Assembly: GCA_030152305.1 (NCBI GenBank)
Contig: JASKOM010000003.1
Location: 124,001 to 188,000 of the forward strand
Length of the DNA: 64,000 nt
Source: Campylobacterota bacterium
Lineage (GTDB): Bacteria > Campylobacterota > Campylobacteria > Campylobacterales > Thiovulaceae
Direction: 5' to 3'
Under the pieces are notes generated by a model, which was not told the origin of the DNA, did not search any database, and worked only from the letters and a program-made list of their open reading frames with translations. The translations under genes were made by a program, and so were the position numbers. Below, in pieces: positions 27,485-34,809 of the stretch (within the stretch, counting starts at the first letter, position 1; the number at the start of each line of letters is the position of its first letter).

Positions 27485-28495
27485 TTAATTTGTAAGTTTG
27501 TTTTGTTTCCAATATTGTCGAATAAGATTTTTTGTTTCTGTTGGAAGTGGAACATAACCTAATTTTGAAGCAGATTTATCACCATTTTCGAAACTATGAT
27601 TATAAAAATCAACGACTAGAGAATTTGTTTCTGTTTTTTCTTTTGGAAGAAGAATAAATGTTGCAGCAACGATCGGATAGCTATGATCCCCTTTTTGTAG
27701 CGATAAAATATAATAAAAATGTTTGTCTAATTCCCAATTTGCATTTGCAGCTGAAGCTTTGAAATTTTCTTCTCGAGCTGTTACCCATTTGCCTGAAGCT
27801 GTTTGAATAGTTGCACCGCTTAATTTATTACTAATTTTATATGCATTTTCAACATAGCCAATAGAATTTGGAGTTTGTTTAACAAGATTTGTTACACCTT
27901 CGTTACCTTTTCCACCAACACCAACGGGCCAGTCAAGACTTTTTCCTGTGCCAACTTTTGATTTCCAATCAGACGAAACAGCACTTAAAAAATAACTAAA
28001 GTTATAAGTTGTTCCGCTACCATCACTTCGTCGAACGACTGTGATATTTTCATTTGGTAAATTTAAACTTGGATTATCAGCTACGATTTTTGGATCGTTC
28101 CATTTTGTGATTTTGCCTAAATAAATATCAGCAACATTTGTATTACTTAATTTTAAAGCCTCGTCTGGAATTCCAGCGACATTATGAACAAGAACGATAC
28201 TTCCAATTACGGCAGGAAATTGATAAAGTTTTTCTTTGTCGAGTTTTGCAGATTTTAAAGGTTCATCACTTGCACCGAAATCAACAGTTCGTTTTGAAGC
28301 CTGTTCGATTCCACCGCCTGAACCAATTGATTGATAATTAACTTTATGACCAGTTGCTTTTTTATAACTATAAGCCCAATCATAATAAACAGGAGCAGGG
28401 AAAGTTGCACCAGCACCAGTTAATTTTTCACCAGCAAATAACGAAACCGCGAGTGAGCTAACGACAGCAGTTGTTAATAATTTTTTTAATATCAT
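27485..28495 (-). CDS. pstS: Phosphate-binding periplasmic protein
   Basis: 336 aa with a Sec signal peptide (first about 21 residues, ending SLFAGE). GAGATFPAPVYYDW and QSIGSGGGIEQ are phosphate-loop signatures, and VRRSDGSGTTYNFSYFL contains the Arg/Asp/Ser set that binds the anion. It delivers phosphate to PstCA. It is 21 bp downstream of the porin gene, so both are likely to be induced together on phosphate limitation. Confidence 0.96.
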   Translation of the reverse strand: MILKKLLTTAVVSSLAVSLFAGEKLTGAGATFPAPVYYDWAYSYKKATGHKVNYQSIGSGGGIEQASKRTVDFGASDEPLKSAKLDKEKLYQFPAVIGSIVLVHNVAGIPDEALKLSNTNVADIYLGKITKWNDPKIVADNPSLNLPNENITVVRRSDGSGTTYNFSYFLSAVSSDWKSKVGTGKSLDWPVGVGGKGNEGVTNLVKQTPNSIGYVENAYKISNKLSGATIQTASGKWVTAREENFKASAANANWELDKHFYYILSLQKGDHSYPIVAATFILLPKEKTETNSLVVDFYNHSFENGDKSASKLGYVPLPTETKNLIRQYWKQNKLTN

Positions 28496-28516
28496 GTAAA
28501 TTTCCTTTTTTATTTT

Positions 28517-29911
28517 TTACCATTTGACTTCAGCAGTAATCATATATTTTGAATGATCAAGTTTATCTTTTGCAGTTGTTAAAGTTTTTCCTCCAGCATC
28601 AAGTTCTGATTTATAATCAACTTTTAACATGTTGGCAATAAATTTTACATTTTTGTTGAGATCATAAACAGCACCAATTAATAAATTGTTTTTATCACCG
28701 TCTTTATCAAGCGAATACACATCTTTTTCTTCTACATCCCAAGTGTCATATCTAGCAATCAAAGAATATTCTTTTTTATCGCCAAATCGTGCTTCACCGT
28801 TTGCAGAAAAACCTTTGCCTTGATATTTGTAATCGTCGTTGTCAGCTAATACATATTGTGCTGATAATAAAAATTCTGGCATATTATAAACAGCATGGAA
28901 ACCATACCAATTAAAATCGTGATCAACTTTTGTTGTTTTTGAAGTTAAATCAGTTCCATATGATTTAGCTAAATTATTGTTCATTTGTCCAAAAAACGAA
29001 ATATCAGCATAAGTATCTTTTTTTGGAGAAACTTTCTTTTTACCTGTTCCAAGTGGATGATAAGTTAATCTCCATTCAAATGATTTACCTCGTCCATTTT
29101 CTGGATAGTGATAACCTTCGCCATTAAATAAACCAATTTCACTTGAAAATTCTGGTAAAGCTGTTTTAAAATTTACCCCTAAATCAGCTGAATTTGTTAA
29201 ATGAGCAGATTCATCAGCTTCAACATAAACTTTATGAATTGATCTAAACCACCAAGCATGATGTTCTTCATAATCGATCCAAGGTCTATGAACTTGACCA
29301 ATTTCTACACCTGTATTTGGTAAAACATTATCAAGATACACATATGCATATTTAAGTATTACATTCCATCGACCGTAACTATCTTCATTGCTGTAAGAAG
29401 TTTTTGTAGATGTTAAACTACCATTTGCCTCTTGTTTATATGTATAAGTATCAAATTTTTGAAGATCGTTTATTTCGTAAGTATCAAGTGTAATTCGCAT
29501 ATACGATTCTGGACTTTCTTTAAAGTGTGCTTTAGCTTGAAAATAGTTTCTTCGTGTTTCAAATTTATCTTTTCGATCTTTTGTTTCATCGCCTTGATAA
29601 TCTGTTGATGTAAAACCTAAATAATGAGTTCCGCTAAAGTCTAATTTAACAGCTTTTGATTTGACTTCAACAGTTGAAAATTTATATTTTGAATTTAGTT
29701 CTGCAAGTTTTGAGTTTAATTCGTCAAGTTCTGTTTCAATCTCTTTTGCATTTTTTACATCTATTACTTCTTCTCGATTTTTTCCATCTTTGTCATAAAT
29801 ATTTCCAGTTTTCGAATCTCGATATAAAGTAACGATTTCTTCAGCTGAAAGATTAGAAAATAGCGATGAGGTCGCAACAGTTGAAATTAAAAATAGCTGA
29901 TTTAGTTTCAT
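28517..29911 (-). CDS. Outer-membrane porin of the pst operon
   Basis: 464 aa. A cleavable signal peptide (about 1-23) precedes a short coiled coil (about 55-80, EIETELDELNSKLAELNSK) and then alternating amphipathic strands ending in AEVKW, a C-terminal aromatic typical of beta-barrel insertion. Functional analogues are OprO/OprP-like phosphate porins. The role in phosphate entry is inferred from its position as first gene before pstSCAB; the sequence alone only supports a porin. Strong Tyr/Asp/Lys bias is consistent with a barrel. Confidence 0.75.
   Translation of the reverse strand: MKLNQLFLISTVATSSLFSNLSAEEIVTLYRDSKTGNIYDKDGKNREEVIDVKNAKEIETELDELNSKLAELNSKYKFSTVEVKSKAVKLDFSGTHYLGFTSTDYQGDETKDRKDKFETRRNYFQAKAHFKESPESYMRITLDTYEINDLQKFDTYTYKQEANGSLTSTKTSYSNEDSYGRWNVILKYAYVYLDNVLPNTGVEIGQVHRPWIDYEEHHAWWFRSIHKVYVEADESAHLTNSADLGVNFKTALPEFSSEIGLFNGEGYHYPENGRGKSFEWRLTYHPLGTGKKKVSPKKDTYADISFFGQMNNNLAKSYGTDLTSKTTKVDHDFNWYGFHAVYNMPEFLLSAQYVLADNDDYKYQGKGFSANGEARFGDKKEYSLIARYDTWDVEEKDVYSLDKDGDKNNLLIGAVYDLNKNVKFIANMLKVDYKSELDAGGKTLTTAKDKLDHSKYMITAEVKW
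29865..29872 (+). repeat. GATGAGGT octamer 17
   Basis: In the porin signal-peptide region, coding strand ACC TCA TCG (Thr-Ser-Ser). Confidence 0.85.
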
Positions 29912-30213
29912 GATTTTTTATAGCTCCTATGATTTAGCTTTGTTGTGTCGTCTTTTTTTTATGGTTTATTTTGAAATAATTATAGAGTTATTAACACAAC
30001 AACTAAATATTAATTTATCAATGACATAATAGTTAGTAATAATAACAATTTAGTTACAACGATAAATTTTTCATATTAAGCAAATGGATTATTTTGATAA
30101 AGATATTACGATCAACATGATAATTTTATCATAAAAATATGAATATAGAAATATTTTATTTATTCTTATATTTATCAAGTCGATATAACAAATAGAAATC
30201 TTAAGGAATTATT
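29912..30213. other. Divergent promoter region, porin/pst and cytochrome b
   Basis: No ORF seen. AT-rich, with repeated TTAGT/TAACT-type words upstream of the pst-side promoter that could be regulator sites (a Pho-box-like element is possible but I could not fit a consensus). The cytochrome gene has a good AAGGA ribosome site at its right end. Confidence 0.5.
29979..29984 (-). promoter_or_regulatory. Candidate -10 box for porin-pst operon
   Basis: TATAAT about 65 nt before the porin ATG; no convincing -35 box, as expected if a phosphate regulator activates it. Confidence 0.35.
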
Positions 30214-30786
30214 ATGGTAAAAATTTGGAGTTTGCCAACTCGAATTTCACATTCATTATTAGTATTTTTTGTTGCTGTTGCTTTTTTAACTGAAGATTTT
30301 GAACTGATTCATGAATTTGCTGGTTTTGTAATTTTAGCTGTTGTTATTTTTAGATTATATTACGGTTTTACATCTAAAAATAGTTATGAAAAAATTAGCT
30401 CGTTTTTTTATGCACCAAATAAAATTTTTAGTTTTATAAAGTCTGTTTTAATATTTAAAGAAGAAAAATATTTAGGACATAATCCACTTGCTGGAATCGT
30501 TATGTTGTTAATTTTTTTAATATTAATTTTAATGGCAATTTCAGGTTCAGTCGGATATGCAATGAAAGAAGGTGAAGGAGTTTTATCATTTTTGATAAAC
30601 ATGAATTCTAAACTTGGAGATTCACTTTTAGATTTACATGACATTCTCTCTAAGTTTTTACTCGTATTAATTGGATTTCACCTCATCGGGGCAATAGTTA
30701 GTTCTATTTTAACTCGAGAGAATTTAATCAAATCTATTTTTATAAATGGTTTGAAAAAAGGAAATAGCCATGAACAAAATATTTAA
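30214..30786 (+). CDS. Cytochrome b561/Ni-Fe-hydrogenase-type diheme cytochrome b
   Basis: 190 aa inner-membrane protein with four helices. His13 and His33 (ISHSLL, LIHEFAG) and His142 and His156 (DLHDIL, GFHLIGA) lie in helices in the pattern expected to ligate two b-type hemes. The family passes electrons between quinones and periplasmic donors or acceptors such as small cytochromes. AAGGA precedes the ATG. It overlaps the next gene by 17 bp, so the two products probably work together. Partner and direction of electron flow are not visible. Confidence 0.8.
   Translation: MVKIWSLPTRISHSLLVFFVAVAFLTEDFELIHEFAGFVILAVVIFRLYYGFTSKNSYEKISSFFYAPNKIFSFIKSVLIFKEEKYLGHNPLAGIVMLLIFLILILMAISGSVGYAMKEGEGVLSFLINMNSKLGDSLLDLHDILSKFLLVLIGFHLIGAIVSSILTRENLIKSIFINGLKKGNSHEQNI
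30680..30687 (-). repeat. GATGAGGT octamer 18 (reverse)
   Basis: In the cytochrome b gene, whose coding strand reads CAC CTC ATC (His-Leu-Ile). Confidence 0.85.
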
Positions 30787-31222
30787 AATATTTATAATTG
30801 TATTTTTCGCTATAAATTTTTTACACGGTGAAACAGAATTGTTATTAACAGAACCAGTAAAAACTAATAAAAAGGGATATACGGATTATGAAAAATGGCA
30901 TGAATATAGCGGTTATGTAACATTGGCTCTTTTGGGTGCAACAATGCTGACAAAATTTGATCGAGATATGCATGAAGGTTTTGGAACAGCAACGGCAGTA
31001 AGCATGATTGGAACAAGTTCAATCGGTTTAATTGCACATAAAAATGACATTTTTGATTTATCAAAAGGCTTTAAAGCAAAACATTGGCATTCAATTTTGG
31101 GAGCTTTAGCAACTGTGGCAATGGTGGCAACTCTTGCTTCAGCACCAGATGATCAACATGCGGCATTCGGTGTTGCAGGAGGAGTAATGGCAACAGCTTC
31201 GTTTATTTTAGTTAAATGGTAA
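30770..31222 (+). CDS. Small membrane protein with four HxxxG helices, possible heme b protein
   Basis: 150 aa, not assigned to a family. A signal or first helix (about 4-20, ending LHGE) is followed by four short hydrophobic helices. Each begins with the same motif: His44-x3-Gly48, His68-x3-Gly72, His107-x3-Gly111 and His130-x3-Gly134. Four histidines at equivalent heights in a four-helix bundle is the geometry of b-type cytochromes of the cytochrome b561 kind. The overlap with the upstream diheme cytochrome b gene supports a redox role. It is followed by a terminator shared with the convergent methyltransferase gene. Confidence 0.65.
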   Translation: MNKIFKIFIIVFFAINFLHGETELLLTEPVKTNKKGYTDYEKWHEYSGYVTLALLGATMLTKFDRDMHEGFGTATAVSMIGTSSIGLIAHKNDIFDLSKGFKAKHWHSILGALATVAMVATLASAPDDQHAAFGVAGGVMATASFILVKW

Positions 31223-31250
31223 AAAAAAATAATAAATAACTAAAAAATAT

Positions 31251-31289
31251 ACATCTTGCAAATAAAATTTAATAAATTATGCAAGATGT
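31251..31289. terminator. Bidirectional terminator
   Basis: ACATCTTGCA / TGCAAGATGT perfect 10-bp stem, 19-nt AT-rich loop, between convergent genes. Confidence 0.65.
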
Positions 31290-31292
31290 CAT

Positions 31293-32372
31293 TTATTCAA
31301 TAATATCAAGCTTTTCATTTATTTTTAACTTAACGATTTCGTCAGAAAATAAATTAGTATCTTGTTGAAGTCGTAATTCAGAAACTTTAATAGCCATTGG
31401 AGATTGGTCAATTCCGATCCATTTGCGATTTAATTTATTTGCAACGGCAACGGTTGTTCCACCGCCAACAAAAGGATCAAGAACAATATCATTTTCATTA
31501 CTAGCCATTTTAATTATTCGTTCAAGAAGAGCTTCTGGTTTTTGAGTCGGATAACCGATTCGTTCTTTTGATAGAGATTGAACATTAATAATATCAGTCC
31601 AAATATTTCCAATAACTGTTCCATATGACACATCAAAATATCGCTTTAATCGTGGTGTTCCATTTTTTGTAAATACAATAAAATCATGTTTGTATAAAAG
31701 TTCAAGCTTTTCGAATAAAGTCATATTTTTAACTGTTTCTTTTGAGACTATCGAAAGTAAAGTTTTTTCACTAATTGCCCAACTTCTTCCTTTTTTACCA
31801 GGATGAAAACCCCGCCATTCAATATCATTAGGATTTATATTTGGTGCAGTAATATTATCCGACATATAAAATCCCTTTGAATCTTGATATTTATAAGAAG
31901 AATTAACATAATTATCTGTTAAAGATACGACAATAGGATTATAAGTAAATTTAGCAGATTTTGAGTAATACCAAATTGTGTCAGTTAAAACTCCTAATTT
32001 TTTTTTCGCATTGTTATGAGCATTATGTCTTTTCCAAATTATTTCAGCTCGAAAATTTTGATAACCAAAAATTTGATCAAGAATATAAACTCGAATATGT
32101 GAATTTGCATGATAATCACAATGAAGAAATATCGATCCTGTTGGCTTAAGAATTCTGTGCATTTGCTGAACACGATCTTTTAACCAGTTAATATAATATT
32201 CCATTCCGCCAATCCAATTATCTTCGAAACTTCGAATTTCACTTTTGTCGCCCCAAATAACTTCGTAACTTCGATTCGAGAAAAACGGTGGATCTAAATA
32301 TATAAGATCAACCGATTCACTTTCTAATTTTTTCAACGAATCTAAATTATCACCTAAAATTAATTTATTCAT
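31293..32372 (-). CDS. DNA methyltransferase (N4-cytosine or N6-adenine, beta class order)
   Basis: 359 aa from the ATG at 32372, chosen over an upstream TTG frame start because MNKLILGDNLDSLKK is the normal beginning and GGA lies 10 nt before it. The catalytic motif IV DPPF is at about 27-30, and the cofactor motif I (VLDPFVGGGTTVAVA) is near the C terminus, so the order is IV...I as in beta-class enzymes. No restriction endonuclease gene is adjacent, so it is an orphan or regulatory methylase. It borders the antirepressor cassettes and may belong to the same prophage-derived island. The target sequence is unknown. Confidence 0.85.
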   Translation of the reverse strand: MNKLILGDNLDSLKKLESESVDLIYLDPPFFSNRSYEVIWGDKSEIRSFEDNWIGGMEYYINWLKDRVQQMHRILKPTGSIFLHCDYHANSHIRVYILDQIFGYQNFRAEIIWKRHNAHNNAKKKLGVLTDTIWYYSKSAKFTYNPIVVSLTDNYVNSSYKYQDSKGFYMSDNITAPNINPNDIEWRGFHPGKKGRSWAISEKTLLSIVSKETVKNMTLFEKLELLYKHDFIVFTKNGTPRLKRYFDVSYGTVIGNIWTDIINVQSLSKERIGYPTQKPEALLERIIKMASNENDIVLDPFVGGGTTVAVANKLNRKWIGIDQSPMAIKVSELRLQQDTNLFSDEIVKLKINEKLDIIE

Positions 32373-32422
32373 TTTTAATTTCCAATTTAAATTTATACTT
32401 AGCAATTTTATCAAAAGCTAAT

Positions 32423-32554
32423 AATATTAAAATTACGGAAAAATCAAAATAATTAAAAAAGGATTTATTCGTGAGCGAAGTTGAAAAAGAAGAAAACTTA
32501 GTTAAAAAAACATGTCGCGAATTGGGAATCACTCAAAAAGAGTTAGCGGAAAAA
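32423..32554 (+). repeat. Cassette direct repeat, copy 1
   Basis: Roughly 132 bp covering 48 bp of leader and the first 28 codons of the regulator gene; repeated at 33571-33702 with three mismatches plus divergence at the right end. Confidence 0.9.
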
Positions 32555-32728
32555 ATTGGTGTTGCACCTGTTTCTATAAGTCGCTGGAGCAGAGGAGAAC
32601 ATCAAATACCAAAAAATATTGAATTACTCTTTATCACATTGATTGAAAATCATAAATTTCAAGCTATAAACCGTGAGATAATAAACTTTAAAGAAAGGCT
32701 TGATTTATTAACTAATAGTATTCTATAA
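32471..32728 (+). CDS. XRE-family HTH regulator, cassette 1
   Basis: 85 aa, GTG start with AAGG 11 nt upstream. Helix-turn-helix at about 16-40 (ELGITQKELAEKIGVAPVSI...). The first 27 residues are identical to the regulator of cassette 2, then the recognition helix differs completely (APVSISRWSRGEHQIP). No C-terminal oligomerisation domain beyond a short helix. Such Cro/CI-like proteins typically repress phage or island promoters. It precedes an antirepressor-type gene, so the two may form a repressor/antirepressor pair. Confidence 0.85.
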   Translation: MSEVEKEENLVKKTCRELGITQKELAEKIGVAPVSISRWSRGEHQIPKNIELLFITLIENHKFQAINREIINFKERLDLLTNSIL

Positions 32729-32793
32729 TTCTTTTAATCGAAGGAAAAACTTTTCACATATATCCTCCGAAATAAAATTTACAAAGAAACTTT

Positions 32794-33516
32794 ATGAATG
32801 AAATTCTATCATTTAAATTCAATCAACAAGAGTTAAAAACAATTCTCGTCAAAGACTAACCTTGGTTTCTCGCAAAAGATGTCGCAACTATTTTAGAGAT
32901 AAAAAATATAAGCGATGCAGTCAAAGATTTTGACCAATATGAAAAGGGTCTAGTTTTAAACGATACACTTGGCGGAACTCAAGAAATGTTGGTTTTATCA
33001 GAATCTGGATTATATTCACTTATAATTCGAAGTAGAAAACCAATTGCTAAACCGTTTCAGAAATGGGTAACTCGCGAAGTTCTTCCGTCAATTCGCAAAA
33101 CTGGAAATTATTCAATTAATCAAACTCAAAACTTACAACTTCCAGAAATTGGAAACTCAACTCAACAAATTATCGAACTTGACAATTATTTTATGGCAAC
33201 AGCGAATTTAATCGAAAACCTTGAATCAAAAAAGCCGACGACTCTTTACCGACTCGACAAATATATTCAGCGAAATCGTAACTTTTCACCGCTTGAACAT
33301 TTTGAGATCGATCTCGATTCGCAATTCTTCCTTCCAACTGAATTAGGCAAAATGATAAATAAATCAGCGGTTGAAGTTAATTTTATTTTGGAACATAAAG
33401 GTTTTCAACTTCGAGAAAATGGTGTTTGGAAAATGACAGAATCGGGTCTCGAATTTGGAATTTTGATCGTTGGCAAATTTAGTCAAATAAAATGGAAAAT
33501 GAAAACGGTTTTGTAA
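32794..33516 (+). pseudogene. Bro-N antirepressor with an internal stop, cassette 1
   Basis: The frame from ATG 32794 reads MNEILSFKFNQQELKTI...KD, then TAA at 32857, then continues PWFLAKDVATILEI, the Bro-N domain core. A single CAA to TAA change would explain the stop. After it comes the rest of Bro-N (ISDAVKDFDQ; GLYSLIIRSRKP; FQKWVTREVLPSIRKTG) and a C-terminal antirepressor domain (about 150-240) nearly identical to that of cassette 2. Translation could restart at ATG 32986 (176 aa), giving only half of Bro-N. The gene is probably inactive for DNA binding, although the shared domain could still be made. Confidence 0.8.
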
Positions 33517-33529
33517 TTTGTATTCGTAG

Positions 33530-33550
33530 GGAATAGCCTGTGGCTGTTCC
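33530..33550 (+). repeat. Cassette 1 terminal hairpin (REP-like)
   Basis: GGAATAGCC / GGCTGTTCC stem of 9 pairs (one T-G) with a TGT loop, preceded by ATTCGTAG. Partner of 34734-34754. Confidence 0.75.
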
Positions 33551-33570
33551 GTGAATAATGAAAAACCAAA

Positions 33571-33702
33571 AATATTAAAATTACGGAAAAATCAAAATAA
33601 TTAAAAAAGGATTTATTCGTGAGCGAAGTTGAAAAAGAAGAAAACTTAGTTAAAAAAACCTGCCGTGAATTGGGAATCACTCAAAAAGAGTTAGCGGAAA
33701 GA
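33571..33702 (+). repeat. Cassette direct repeat, copy 2
   Basis: Second copy of the 32423-32554 segment, with the same 48-bp spacing from repeat start to GTG. Confidence 0.9.
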
Positions 33703-33885
33703 ATTGGGGTAAGTCGTGTAACTATTAACGAATGGGCAAATGAAAAGTCTCAAATACCTACTTGGGCTAATAATTTAATTATATATTTAATCGAAAATAT
33801 AGAACTTAGAAAATTTAAAGATACGATTCAAGATTTATTAATTAACGAAAGAGCAAAAATTATTTTACATACAAAAGCACGGTAA
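33619..33885 (+). CDS. XRE-family HTH regulator, cassette 2
   Basis: 88 aa, GTG start, same leader and first 27 residues as the cassette 1 regulator. After ELAERIGV the recognition helix is SRVTINEWANEKSQIP, and the C-terminal half is unrelated (ENIELRKFKDTIQDLL). This implies an identical scaffold with a different DNA target. It lies 103 bp upstream of a Rha-type antirepressor gene. Confidence 0.85.
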   Translation: MSEVEKEENLVKKTCRELGITQKELAERIGVSRVTINEWANEKSQIPTWANNLIIYLIENIELRKFKDTIQDLLINERAKIILHTKAR

Positions 33886-33987
33886 TTTTACTTTTGTGTA
33901 AAATCAGTTTATAATTTCAGGCAGAAAAGAGCCTTCTTCCAAAAATAACTCTTTTCAAGTCAATAAACTTATGATTAGGAAATATCA

Positions 33988-34725
33988 ATGGATATTATAA
34001 CAAACATAATCGAACTTATCGAAAACGAACCTCGAATTTCTCATCGAGTTATAGCAGAACAAACACAAAATCAGGTCCTTTCAGTTCAAAAGCTGATTAC
34101 CGATAAAATCGCTATTTTTGAACGATTCGGAGTGGTTCGATTTAAAATCGAGGCAGTTTCTGAAACAAAGCTTAAAGAAAATCCAGATTCCAAAGCAACA
34201 AAAACTTATTATCTCAATGAGCAACAAGCTACTTTTATAATTTCGATGATGAGAAATAACGACATCGTTTTATATTTTAAAGTTCGTTTAGTCGAAGAAT
34301 TCTTTCGAATGCGAGAAATCTTGCAAAATCAAAAATCGCAAACTCAACTTCCAGAAGTGAAAAACGAAACCGAACAAATTATCGAACTCGATAATAACTT
34401 AACAGTAACCGAAAAGTTAATTGCAAACTTGGAAACACGAAAACCAACAACTCTATTTCGTTTTGACAAAATCATGTTCGAACAATTTGGTAAATCACCG
34501 CTCGAACATTTTGAGATCGATCTCGATTCGCAATTCTTTCTTCCAACTGAATTAGGTCGAATGATAAATAAATCGCCCGTTGAAGTTAATTTAATTCTCG
34601 AACACAAAGGTTTTCAACTTCGTGAAAATGGTATTTGGAAAATGACAGAATCGGGTCTCGAATTTGGGATTTTGATTGTTGGAAAATATAATCAAATAAA
34701 ATGGAAGTTAAAAGCGATAATGTAA
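33988..34725 (+). CDS. Rha-type phage regulatory protein with antirepressor C-terminal domain, cassette 2
   Basis: 245 aa, intact. Residues about 1-112 match the pRha domain: ISHRVIAEQTQNQVLSVQKL, FKIEAVSETK, KTYYLNEQQATFIISMMRN and FKVRLVEEFFRMR. A variable linker leads to the C-terminal domain (about 150-245; DLDSQFFLPTELGRMINKS, EHKGFQLRENG, WKMTESG, NQIKWK), common in prophage antirepressors. This last domain is nearly identical to that in cassette 1, but the N-terminal domains are unrelated, showing domain shuffling. GGAAATATCA precedes the ATG. Confidence 0.85.
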   Translation: MDIITNIIELIENEPRISHRVIAEQTQNQVLSVQKLITDKIAIFERFGVVRFKIEAVSETKLKENPDSKATKTYYLNEQQATFIISMMRNNDIVLYFKVRLVEEFFRMREILQNQKSQTQLPEVKNETEQIIELDNNLTVTEKLIANLETRKPTTLFRFDKIMFEQFGKSPLEHFEIDLDSQFFLPTELGRMINKSPVEVNLILEHKGFQLRENGIWKMTESGLEFGILIVGKYNQIKWKLKAIM

Positions 34726-34733
34726 ATTCGTAG

Positions 34734-34754
34734 GGAATGGTCGGCGACCATTCC
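34734..34754 (+). repeat. Cassette 2 terminal hairpin (REP-like)
   Basis: GGAATGGTC / GACCATTCC perfect 9-bp stem, loop GGC, preceded by ATTCGTAG as in cassette 1. Confidence 0.75.
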
Positions 34755-34809
34755 ATGAAAAAAAGAAAATATCCCGAAATAAATTACAGGATGACTAGTT
34801 AATTAAAAT

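Noticed and set aside
32986-33516. A normal 176-aa gene in cassette 1
   Set aside because: The same frame continues upstream to ATG 32794 as Bro-N sequence apart from one TAA, so the full unit is better described as an interrupted antirepressor gene.
33530-34754. Cassette hairpins as integron attC sites
   Set aside because: They lack the R and L box arrangement with imperfect bulged arms, and no integron integrase is in the window.
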